The notes beneath the pieces were generated by a model that made no database searches, was not told where the DNA came from, and saw only the letters and a list, made by a program, of their open reading frames with translations. The position numbers and the translations under genes were made by a program. From Conoideocrella luteorostrata (lineage: Eukaryota; Ascomycota; Sordariomycetes; Hypocreales; Clavicipitaceae): a DNA stretch of 33,944 nt. Shown in pieces: positions 1-9,035 of the stretch (its first letter is position 1; the number at the start of each line of letters is the position of its first letter). Where the stretch lies: assembly GCA_032433595.1 (NCBI GenBank), contig JASWJB010000394.1:1-33944 (forward strand), in the 5' to 3' direction.

Positions 1-710
1 TTATTATGTGCTATTATACGCTGACCCCGGAGTACTCTATACACACTAAATATATACAGAGTACTGCTGTCCTGTTAGTGAAGACTATACGGACTTTTTA
101 TCATCCCGCAGCAGTGCAAAAGCAGCACATCCCATTCCCTCGCAGGCTGCCACTACGCTAGTAGTATTGCTGTTGGGGTTCCGCTTCTAGGGGGGGCAAA
201 CTAATTCGTTAGACAACACGCCTTGAACAAAAGAAGAAAGCACATTCATCAGGCAAGACATATTCGCGCGCACATGTCGAAAAAAAAGTTGCTCCTATTC
301 CACATTGTACTCCGTGCGCAGGGACGACAACACTGAACTCTGCTGCCTGGTTTTGTGTGCAGACTTAAAACAGGGACCGAAAGTACCCCTCCATTCCAGG
401 CCCAAGGTCAAGCTGCACGGTACGGATATTTCCCGCCAGCAGCTTTGTAGCTTCTTTTGCGCTCCGATTTCCCAATCGCCAAGAACGCCACTACGACGAC
501 ACACTGCTACCGCACTGGTGGGCTGCGTTGGCAAGTAACTTGTTATCCTCGAGCTGGAGCGCCTCTTGCACAATCGGGACCCTGAGCAGTATCTTTCAAG
601 CCATTTTACTCCCAACCAACTTTCCTACGACCGCAGTTGGCGAATGGGCGGTAGTGGCCTTGACTTGGAACTGCAGTACGGCGTATAGACTTGTATTCCG
701 AGCCGACATT
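1..710. other. Intergenic sequence left of the first gene
   Basis: No coding region with family resemblance or a coherent intron structure is visible. Open frames here are short, lie on both strands and look random. The stretch holds an imperfect inverted repeat around 29-67 built on GTACTC/GAGTAC, and a GTACTCCGTGC motif at 307-317. Its right part should contain the promoter and leader of the gene starting at 711, but no clear TATA box is seen. Confidence 0.6.
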
Positions 711-1516
711 ATGACTACCATTACTGTGAGATCAGTACGAGCCATGATCTATACGATAATCTACCTGTGTACGTTGGCTCGGGTTGCCGTAGCCAACGTC
801 GAAAAGCTGTTATTCATCGGGCCTGCTCCTTCCCAGATACTCAATAACAACCCTACACTATCCTCTCTCAGCATCCACCACACATTGACACCGGATGAGC
901 CATCCATTCGAACCAATCTGGATCGCATCTTTCCATCTAGGCAATCCTTGGCGCCTGGGGAGTCATCATGGGTTCTCCTTACCAACTTGACTGAGAATCG
1001 AAGATATGAACTGAGAATCTGCTGGTCGGCCCTGGTAAGCAATACCCGGTTCTTAAACAAGTGTGGTGTTACGGATTGTTTTATATAGACCCTTCTCATC
1101 ATGCGAAGTAGGAACCAACCAGCTTCCACATGGAAAGCTATATCTTAGAGAAAGTCTTACAGAACGCCCAGCTGCTAAAATCTATAAATACATATTCCGC
1201 TTCGCGGCGGAGCGATCAAGCCAGGCCAATGTCGGTCTCAGAGATCTCAAATAGTTCTTCGGCATTGTTAGTCGAGGTGCGGGCTACAGCCGACTATTTT
1301 ACTGACGTCAAAGAGTTGATGTCCAACCCACGACCAGTCTTGGTTGATCTAATATTGGACCCCTTCCTGCTTAACGTTCTCCCGCAATCTCTTCTGCCCA
1401 CTGCTGGCTATCTAATTCTTCTATGCATCACGACTTGGTTCATGGCTCAGTGGATCGCGACTGGTCTGCGATCTGTGGCAGGTCCCGTGGAGGCCCAGGC
1501 GAAGAAGCGGAACTGA
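711..1516 (+). CDS. Conserved fungal ER membrane protein of unknown function (signal peptide, one C-terminal TM, KKXX)
   Basis: Two exons, 711-1034 and 1112-1516, give 242 residues. The 77-base intron starts GTAAGC and ends TAG; joining at 1112 keeps phase and restores the segment WSAL-EPTSFHMESY, which fits the remembered fungal family. The N-terminus has a hydrophobic signal peptide (about residues 1-29). A beta-rich luminal region follows, with a WVLLTNLTENRRYELRICW stretch resembling a fibronectin-III-like fold. One hydrophobic segment near the end (LLPTAGYLILLCITTWFMA) is followed by a short basic tail ending KKRN, a canonical KKXX retrieval signal. A type I membrane protein cycling through the ER is therefore likely. 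An alternative start at 744 would leave a shorter but still complete signal peptide. I recognise the family as conserved in filamentous fungi but know of no assigned function. It is convergent with the WW-domain gene. Confidence 0.85.
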
Positions 1517-1883
1517 ACGTAAGTCGGGTCTGTAATCATTATATGCTCGACTTGTGCTTCTGCATGCTCCGTCATTACGAATAGAGTACGAAACGCGCGA
1601 TTCTAGATACATAAATGTGCACATCCATGCGAAAACATCTCACTTATCATGACTCATTTCTTGTCTACCAATGCCATCTTCGCCAAAAATCATTTCGATG
1701 CAAGGCTTAAGTAGACACATTTTATGTGTGCCTAAAATCCTCTACCGCCTCCGCTATTGCATCTTGATCAACTCCACAAACAAATCAGTGCCAACCCGTT
1801 TTGTTCCGCACCAGGTTTCAGCCTCCGGGCAATGAGCCTGATGGCCTGAGGCGGTGTTAATAGCTGTAAATATTGTAAACGTC
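1517..1883. other. Convergent 3' flanks
   Basis: These 367 bases lie between two converging genes and must hold both 3' UTRs. No gene or repeat is visible. Short open frames crossing it on the minus strand are out of frame with the WW-domain gene, whose stop codon lies at 1884-1886. Confidence 0.6.
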
Positions 1884-3380
1884 TCAGTAGGGACCGCCTC
1901 CATATTGTTGGCCGCTCTGATACGAATGATTTCCACCGCCATACTGGGATGGGTTATAGCCGCCGCCCTGTTGAGGTTGGCCATAGCTTTGATGCTGTTG
2001 CGAGGCGCCATAGTTGGATTGTCCACCAGGATATCCCCCTTGGCCTCCATGCTGCGCACCATGCTGTGCACCAGGATACCCTCCAGGAGGGCCGTGTTGT
2101 CCGCTTGGTGTGCCGGAGTTGCCGGAGTAGCCTCCGCCGTACGAAGACTGGTGTTGCTGCTGTCCTTGGTGTGCGCCTTGATGTGCGCCTTGGTGTCCGC
2201 CTTGGTATGAAGGTGGCTGGCCCTGATATCCGGATTGTTGATGCGGCGAATGCCCCTGTGGCGGCGGCGGCGGCGGGTACGACTGGTGACTCTGGGAATG
2301 AAGGCCCTGAGAGCTTTGCTGTTGTTGATGCTGAGTCGGGCTTGAAGACGTATGGGACGATGGAGGAGGAGCCGATGATGAATTGGCGCTTCCCGGCGGT
2401 TTGTAAGTTGGTGCGTCGCCGCCAGAGTATGTGCCAGCTCCCGAGTTCGAGTAGCCGTAGTTTTGGTTCTGAAGAAATTATGGTGTTAGTCTGGCCTTCA
2501 GTCTTGGACAAATATGCGCCTAACTTCCTCTGGTAACATCAATAACAATAGCGAGACTTACACCGTGCGACTCTTTGCCTCCAAACATGTGAGCAACGCC
2601 TCCAAATACGGCACCAGCAAGACCGCTCTGGTGACTAGGCTTGTTATTGTTCTGTCCGCCGTGGTAGTTTTGCGGCGGTTCGGGCTTTTCTGATGGTGAA
2701 AAGAGGTTCGATGCGAGCTTTCCGGCCAACTGTCCGGCCAACCCGTTCCCGCCGCTGCTTCCACCGCTGTGCCCGCCCCCGCCGCTGCCACTCAAGAACT
2801 GGCTGGCCAAACCGCCGAGACCTCCGCCGCCTGACGACTGCTTCTTGCCACCAAGGATAGCATTCATGGCCATGGTCTTTGTTGAGAAAAAACAATGCTG
2901 TTAGCACATCTGGGACTTTCAGTATCTGGGTAGGCGCACCGGTATGTAACCACGAGAACCTAAAGTAGACGGCGCCGTCGTGGTCCAATGCGCGTAGGGC
3001 AATGGAACAATGCGCAGATGGAGCGTTGTTCTTTAACTTACACCAATACCTCGATCACCAGCAGGTCCATCCCCGCCTCTTGTTCCGTCCGCCATGATGG
3101 GTTCCAGGGTGCCGTCGGGGTGCTTCACCGTCTGCGATCCATCGGGATGGGTGATGAGTTGGGGTGGAGGAGGGGTACCATATGGATGCTCGACGGCCTG
3201 ACCGGGAGTGGTGCCCGTTTTCGCAGCCTGAGTAGGAATTTCCCATTGAGAGACACCCGTGGCAAGTTGCACATAGTAGTACTTCTTGCTGGCGCCATCC
3301 CATTGCGCGATCCAACCCGGAGGCAAGGAAGGAGGGGCGAAAGAGGGACCATCGCTGCTCGGTGATGTTGGGCCGGCCAT
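1884..3380 (-). CDS. WW-domain protein with glycine-rich centre and prion-like Q/G/Y tail
   Basis: Three exons on the minus strand, 3380-3042, 2876-2562 and 2468-1884, encode 412 residues. Both introns (165 and 93 bases) have GTAAGT donors and fall between codons. Exon 1 carries one WW domain at about residues 19-50, with the two signature tryptophans W23 and W46, a YYY core and a closing proline. A histidine/proline strip (HPDG repeated) follows. Exon 2 is glycine-rich (GGLGGLASQFL, GLAGQLAGKLASN, GLAGAVFGGVAHMFGG), recalling small-protein oligomer helices. Exon 3 is a disordered tail with a six-proline run, HQGA repeats, QHGAQHGG and GGGYNPSQYGGG. WW domains bind Pro-rich ligands such as PPxY; the tail suggests self-association. 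The cellular role is unknown to me. Because exon 2 has its own ATG at 2873, a shorter protein lacking the WW domain is conceivable, but the phase-perfect joins favour one gene. Confidence 0.87.
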
Positions 3381-4658
3381 GGCCGTTGGCGCTGGTCAAA
3401 ATAAAGAGTTGAGAAGGTAGAACGAGTGGAATCCAAATGGTATCGCGGGCGGATTGAGGAGGGAAGTGCGAGTCTGAGGGTCTCTTAGCAAATGGGAAGA
3501 GAAGCAGAATCGAGAGCGCGAAGAACAGCGCAAGCGAGTTTGCTTGATGTTATGGGGGAGCCCGGGCGGCGGGGGACGTGGGATGTGCAAGTCAAAGGCC
3601 GTTCAAGAAGAGTGTGAACATGGCCGCTGGCCGATGGCGGGTGGAGGGACGAGGGACCAGAAAGAACTAGATGGCTGGCTGGCTGGTGCCGTCTTTGGTG
3701 GTCGAAAAGCCGAACGGAGTCAGAAATCTGGAGTCTGGAAGCTTGCTAGACCCGTCATGGCGATTGATAGGGAGATATGGAGATGTTGGCTGTGACAAGC
3801 ATGCGGTTGGTACGTGGACTAGTTACGATACAACAAGAAGCGGCGGTTGTGTCCATCACCGTACGGCCCTGCGTGGTTCTGGACTGACTCTGAGCCGAAT
3901 TGCCTGCAGGCATGAACAGCACCAGCCGAGGTGCATCAAGTGGCGGTACCGGCCAGGCTAGTCAGTCGGCTTCAGGCCAAAACGCCACCGCAGCACAGTT
4001 GAACGGGCGGCCTCGCTGAGGACTGAGGACCGATGGCGACAGAGGCGCATCAGGAGACATGGTCAGGCTGATCAACAAGCGCAGGGATGTAGGTAGACTG
4101 CTCTTGGCCATGGAAGATTCAATCGACGTGCTTCCGCGGTTTTTTTTTTTTTTTTTTTGTACTCTGTATGAAACTCGACGTTTGTAAGATTCAACGTTAG
4201 GTAGCCGAACGTGTTCATTCAAATTCAGTCATGTTGGAGGAAGGCACTGGCCAACGAATGGATCTGGCTTCGGGTTGGCATCTTTTCGTGCGTCGTCATT
4301 GCTGCGGCGGCAGCCAGCCTGCGCATAATCAATCGTGCAGGGACGTCGATTGAATAGAGTCCCAAGGCGCGGGCGATTTTAAGCCAGCACTGCCTCCTTA
4401 GACCTGCTTGTTCCACCCTGAATCTGCAGTTTACGGATTCCTCTACTCGGTGACACATCTTCCTGAGTAATACAAGGTTAAGCGAAGAAGAACATAAAAG
4501 GCTCTTCGAATGTCGCACCGTATGGTGTGCCAATTCCTGCAAAGAATCTATGTATTACTATGCAATTCCGACAGTCATAGACAGTGCAAATGGTTCGTGC
4601 TAGGTTCATCTAGGGGGATGCCAGACTCTGCACATGCGTTATCGGTATTAGTATATAT
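3381..4658. other. Intergenic sequence with T19 run
   Basis: No supportable gene is visible. The left part should contain the promoter of the WW-domain gene, which starts leftwards at 3380. A run of 19 T sits at 4140-4158 and is followed at once by GTACTCTGTA, a variant of the GTACTCCGTA motif scattered through the window. Open frames here lack introns, domains or conserved character. Confidence 0.55.
4140..4158. repeat. Poly(T) tract, 19 bases
   Basis: This is an uninterrupted run of T in intergenic DNA. On the minus strand it is an A19 run, which could be a slipped homopolymer or the tail scar of an old retroinsertion. No element body can be recognised beside it. Confidence 0.9.
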
Positions 4659-4923
4659 TGTAAGGAGTCATGTAAGCATAGCTAGTCATAGAATTAAGTT
4701 ACAATAATAAGCTGTGAGATGTATGGAAGTTGTTGTTGAGTTCAGTTGCTACTATGTTGAAACCTCACTTATATAGGATAGTTCCGTCACGTGAGCAACT
4801 GCCATCAACTAAGCTATTCTGTACGGAGAACAGCAACACCTATATACACTACTCAGAACACACTTATGACTCGTATATTCACTCTCTCTTTACGCAGCTA
4901 ATGTTAAGATTTCAAAGTTGACA
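4659..4923 (+). mobile_element. Probable solo or degraded LTR, Copia type
   Basis: The segment starts TGTAAGGAGTCA and ends AAGTTGACA, the TG...CA termini expected of an LTR, over 265 bases. It has a TATA-like box, TTATATAGG, at 4769-4777, followed by a CACGTG-containing stretch, and is AT-rich with no coding potential. Just after the right end comes GGTATAACAGAC, which could be a decayed tRNA primer-binding site. No matching second LTR and no gag-pol are seen. The 5-base flanks do not form a clean target duplication, so the boundaries are tentative. The composition and motif order remind me of fungal Ty1/Copia LTRs; this is inference from form. Confidence 0.42.
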
Positions 4924-5492
4924 GGTATAACAGACAATAGCTAATATAATTCTAGTAGCGTTATAGCCAAACAAGACACTAAGCCAACTGCCATTATAGA
5001 GCTCCTAGGGGCTTTCGCTAAACGAACCAAAAAATCGAAAATAAAAGCCTAAGCAATAAAACTTCACAAAGGCTCAAAGAGCTTATAAATGCAATAAATC
5101 ATAAGCTTACGAGGAAGACCTGAAGCTTATGCATGAGCTTCCTCGCAGGATAGATAGAACAAGTAGGGCGCTTTTATCCTGTTCCCAGGAGTGGTAAAAT
5201 TTATTTAAGCTGCGCCAACTGCCCATAGTAGCACAAAAATATTTCTGCAGCTCACACGGTCACCCCCAAACCCCACAGCCAACTACTTTGTTTTCAAAGA
5301 CGTATTTAGAAAACGTGGCAAGAAGGGCCAAGGGGCGTAATCTCGTTACATCCATTATATATTTGTGCTCTAAATAGATGCATAGTTAACATGTAGCCGG
5401 GAAAACACACAAGCTCTTCGAGTAGTAGCCATATCAAGGGACCTCGCCCCGCGAAGCAACATCCTTCCTAGGCAAACAGGTTATCGACAATC
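4924..5492. other. AT-rich, stop-dense gene-free stretch, possibly a decayed repeat
   Basis: All six frames are heavily interrupted and the left part is AT-rich and TA-rich, unlike the GC-balanced genes around it. This is what RIP-mutated or simply decayed transposon DNA looks like. It contains an inverted repeat around 5110-5150 (GAGGAAG...CTTCCTC flanking GAAGCTTATGCATGAGCTTC). No transposase motif could be read in any frame, so the class of element, if it is one, is unknown. The last part is the 3' flank of the AA11 gene. Confidence 0.45.
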
Positions 5493-5657
5493 TCAACGAG
5501 CCCGACACGATCCTCCACCTCCTCCACTCGTTGCTTGGGTGGCGGCGGGTGCGAGCATAGTAACGGGTGAGATGCTAGTGCTCACCGTTATACTAGGACC
5601 GAGAGAGGAAGAAGAAGAGCTACTACCCGGAGCGACCTCTTGCGAAGGGTCCAAACT
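5493..5657 (-). other. In-frame Ser/Gly-rich coding remnant downstream of the AA11 stop
   Basis: Directly after the TAG at 5658-5660, the same reading frame stays open for 54 sense codons until a TGA at 5493-5495. It encodes a composition typical of a secreted-enzyme linker: SQEVAPGSSSSSSSLG, then Thr/Ser/Pro-rich sequence, then TSGGGGGSCRAR. Many fungal AA11 enzymes carry such a linker followed by a small Cys-containing C-terminal module that begins much like GSC. The stretch is best explained as the tail of a formerly longer enzyme cut by a nonsense change. Stop-codon readthrough or a sequencing error at the TAG are alternatives. No intron that would remove the stop was found. Confidence 0.65.
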
Positions 5658-6368
5658 CTATTTGGCCTTCGGGGAGCCGCAGTTCTCGGGTGTAGAACCA
5701 ACGATGTTGGTGTTGGTCGACTTCATATTAGTGACATCTGGCCCCGGGTTAGGGAACAGCAGGTCCTTGTCTGGCACAGTGCTACATCCGTTGTTGATGT
5801 TGGCGACAAACATATCAGGACGGCTGCTGAATGCTCCAGAGGCAGCGCGAGCCTTGCGGGATTTCTTCGCTGAGCCGGCAACCGTGATGGAAGCACAGTT
5901 CATGTACATCTCGCGGTTGCCAATGTTGTTGAACCAAGTCCAGGCAAAGAGGGCATCACCGGTAGGGGCATCGCTGGGGAGAGCGAAGCTGAAGCTCGAC
6001 GTCCCGCTGACAGGACAGCCGCCAATGTAAGAGTGAATGACTTTCCAGGTCTTGCCGCCATCATACGACAACGAAGCCTGACAGCTGCCGCCACCATGGG
6101 AGGCGGTTCCGGTAATGGTCATCTTGTAAGTCTGGCCAGGGGCCCAAACGGCGACGGGCTGACCTTGAGGTGTACCAACAAGTTTGTGGTGACCCCTGCA
6201 TGGGAAGTTGGCACTGGTGACAGGGCTTTTCATGTCGTAGTCAATAGGCTGGATCGAGAATTTGTTGGACTTGGAGCCAAGTGGCGGAGGTTCAATCATC
6301 TCCATATGAGCTGCGCCGAACGAGATGAGGCTAAGAATAACCGCGGCGAAACCTGAAGAAGTCTTCAT
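5658..6368 (-). CDS. Secreted lytic polysaccharide monooxygenase, AA11-type (chitin-active family)
   Basis: Intronless, 236 residues. Residues 1-20 are a signal peptide ending FGAA, so the mature protein begins with His21 (HMEMIEPPP), the N-terminal copper-brace histidine of LPMOs. The second brace histidine is His91 in TGTASHGGGSCQ. The core motifs LSYDGGKTWKV, GDALFAWTWFNNIGNREMYMN and RPDMFVANINNGC, with the closing FPNPGPDV, match AA11 as I remember it. Tyr155 in NREMY is the likely axial residue. Six cysteines (57, 95, 118, 158, 195, 230) could form three disulfides. AA11 enzymes cleave chitin oxidatively using copper and a reductant; this one would act outside the cell. The catalytic domain is complete, but the protein ends abruptly at GSPKAK and linker-like sequence continues in frame after the amber stop. 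The start is fixed by the signal peptide. A TATA box lies 274 bases upstream. Confidence 0.9.
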   Translation of the reverse strand: MKTSSGFAAVILSLISFGAAHMEMIEPPPLGSKSNKFSIQPIDYDMKSPVTSANFPCRGHHKLVGTPQGQPVAVWAPGQTYKMTITGTASHGGGSCQASLSYDGGKTWKVIHSYIGGCPVSGTSSFSFALPSDAPTGDALFAWTWFNNIGNREMYMNCASITVAGSAKKSRKARAASGAFSSRPDMFVANINNGCSTVPDKDLLFPNPGPDVTNMKSTNTNIVGSTPENCGSPKAK

Positions 6369-6641
6369 GTTGCGGTGTACTTGGGCTTTCAGAAAGAGTG
6401 TATCTGTGTTGATGTCAAAGAGAAAAGAATAGAGCAGCGCAACGCAACAACTAGAGAGTCTAGATCGTCTTTTGTCGCGGTAAAGCTTCTTAAATGAGAG
6501 AGGAAAGAAGAAAAGAAATGAAGGAAGAGAAAGAAAAGAAGACGTCTGTCAAAGACTGCTTCGGTGCTGATGAAGGGTGCGAATTGAAGAGAGAGTTGAG
6601 AGAGAATAGAGCAGTTGAGTTGTGAACAAGAAACAATAAGC

Positions 6642-6649
6642 CTTTTATA
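6642..6649 (-). promoter_or_regulatory. TATA box of the AA11 gene
   Basis: On the minus strand this reads TATAAAAG, a strong TATA match, 274 bases upstream of the ATG. Between it and the start codon the coding strand is strikingly pyrimidine-rich (6480-6545, long CTT/TTC runs), a common leader feature of strongly induced fungal genes. Transcription would then start near 6600 and give a leader of roughly 230 bases. Confidence 0.55.
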
Positions 6650-9035
6650 TCGTATCAGACTTCCGTAGACAGTGTAAAACCGGTCAGCCGCGTGCCTAAT
6701 GAGTACCAGCACGCAGAGTGAAACGAAAGTGAACAGACAATGAGCCTTGGGCGATATCAAGGCGTGATGCCTACCAACTATCCTGGGAGATCCATTCATG
6801 TATTCTATTCACAGCCGCCAACCAGCAAAATACCCCGATTGCCGAAGGGTATCAATGTCAGAGCAGCCGCCGGCCTGTTTCCCAGCCGCAGGTACTTCGT
6901 TTGGCTTCTCAGCGGAGTGCTTAGCAAGCCGATCCATCATGATTCACTCTCCGCAAAGCGTTGCTGAACAGTAAATTGCACCTGGCGTGAAACATGGTCG
7001 GCACCTGGCTATAAACTATGGACGATATCGTGATATTGCATGCGCTATTACGCCAGCACGCAGGCTGTAGATCCTCGGCGGCTAAAGCTGTAGCATCGGC
7101 CGAGTCCATGAAGATCCATCAGACCTTGGAACGGAGAAGAAAGACAAAGGTCGAGGTGGGACGATGGCTTGGTCACTTGGGTGTTGCATAGGCGGCCGAA
7201 GTGATTTGTCCCATGAATGAATGACCTATTGCACCCACCCGGTGATTGTCTCGGCAAGAAGGTATGAATCGTCTCAGACAACTATTCCGCGTTGACCTTG
7301 ACTCCGGTTCGCAGCTGCTAGGCAAGTGGAGCAGACCTCACCCCCATGGCCGAATCAAGGGTCGCCTGGGGTTATCAAGACCCATCAGGCGCCTCCTCGA
7401 TCTGCACCTGTCAGCGGTTGTAAGGGCAAGCGATCGGCTGGTTGGCCCGCTGGGTTCCTTGGCAGCTATATTCGTTAGCGGCTTGAAACCTCCGTACCCC
7501 AGGCACACCGTCCAGCCCTGCCCGTCTGTTGCAAAACCGCGCCGGGCTTCCGATTCGGTCGGTTCTCCGCGTCTACACGGTCGAGTCCGTCAGTTGAATT
7601 CTTGCATGAGACATTTTAGGCTGCATGCTTTTATCGTTTCATTCTATGTACGGAGCACGTAGTAATGAATCAGAAAGTTACTCCATAGAGTACGGTAGAC
7701 TTCCAGATCCATTAGAACCAACATCATGTAATACTTCAGCTTGGGGAGAACATACATGTGAAAAAAGCTTCATTTCCCACATCATCACGTCAATGCTCCC
7801 GTCCAGCTTTCTGTCACTGTTATGCTCAACTTACCACGGGAGCTCACCTCGACGTATCGACAGTGTTTTGCGTGCCCATCACAGCCTTGGTGCTTATTAA
7901 CCTTTTTGCATCTTGTTCATACCCATGGGCTTCAGTCTCAGCCCAACTGCCGCTCGGGCATTAACTCACACATTGGACGAAAGTCTCACAGCCCAAGTCA
8001 AGTGATAGGAGGCAAAAAAACTTCCCAGGTAACCTCTCTACTTCATGTGACATTTCTTGCCCCAAAAACTACTTCTGCTGACTAGACTGTCATATACCGG
8101 CCATCATACCACAATCCCTTCTCTCGGCTCCTCACTACTTCCACCAACAGCTATCCTAGCTTGACTCAAGAACCAATCACCAAAGCAAATCCTGTCGCTA
8201 TACTGGGTTACAGCAGCCCACTGACTCTTCGTCTCGGTGTATGCCCTGAAAGAAATGCTTTTGATATAGAAAAGAAAAAAAAAAAGGCTTGGACGTGTCC
8301 GGAGTTGTCTTTTCTAGAGGCCCCCGCTGTCCACCAGCTGTTTTTTTTTTTTTAGTCCAAGTCCAAAGCCCCATCTCGTCACATAATAGGTACAAATACA
8401 GGAAACATTTAGGAGCCATCAGCGGCCTAGAGGCTTTGGTGTGCATTACCTTCAAAAAGTCACGACGGCACCAAACCTGGATGCATGGCTGATAAAAAAC
8501 TGTGCTGTCAAGCGTAGACAGAAATAGGATCCGCACCTTCTGGCAGAGGATGCCAAGGTGGCACATCGCGACTAAAAGATATGATTTGTCTGAGACTGCC
8601 CTCCATGATATGTAACCCAGACTTGAGAAAATAAACTAGAGATGATGTCGCCTGGAGAGTGACTAAGTACTTGAGATGCAATTGTTGCTGTTAGAATAGA
8701 GCTGGTTTAAAATCCTTACGACGTGCCAAGTCAATGTTGTAATAGGTCGTCAGATTCGTGGGTCGATGGCCGATTCTCCGCCAACGGGCTGTCTTGTAAA
8801 CTCAGACTATAAACTGTGAACTTTGTCATCTGGTTGGCCAGTGTTCCGTGACAAATCACGGCAGGCATTTTTTGCCTCTCATTCATGCAGTAAATCGTCT
8901 TCCATCAAGCCGAAGGGCAATAGTATGCGTATTCTACTACATAGAGCAGTTGTGGTCTTGGCTGGAGCAAGGCTGGCCAGCAGCACCACGCCTCGGTACA
9001 CGAAGATTAAAACGAGAACAGGCGGCATGAGATCA
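6650..9035. other. Gene-free stretch with facing A and T runs
   Basis: Nearly 2.4 kb without a supportable gene. Open frames up to 138 codons exist, but they are arginine/serine-rich, intronless, lack motifs and some begin at non-ATG codons. An A11 run (8275-8285) and a T13 run (8341-8353) face each other 55 bases apart. GTACGGAGCAC at 7648-7658 is another copy of the dispersed GTACGGAGTA-like motif. The right end contains the 3' flank of the Pbp1 homologue. Confidence 0.55.

Noticed and set aside
3544..3961. Plus-strand frames upstream of the WW-domain gene
   Set aside because: Gly/Trp/Arg-rich random translation within the likely promoter; no conserved features.
5539..6030. 163-codon plus-strand frame over the AA11 gene
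   Set aside because: Antisense shadow of a compact, GC-balanced exon whose minus-strand translation is clearly an LPMO.
7246..7662. 138-codon plus-strand frame in the gene-free stretch
   Set aside because: Starts at a non-ATG codon, is Arg/Ser/Leu-rich with no motif, and has no supporting splice structure.
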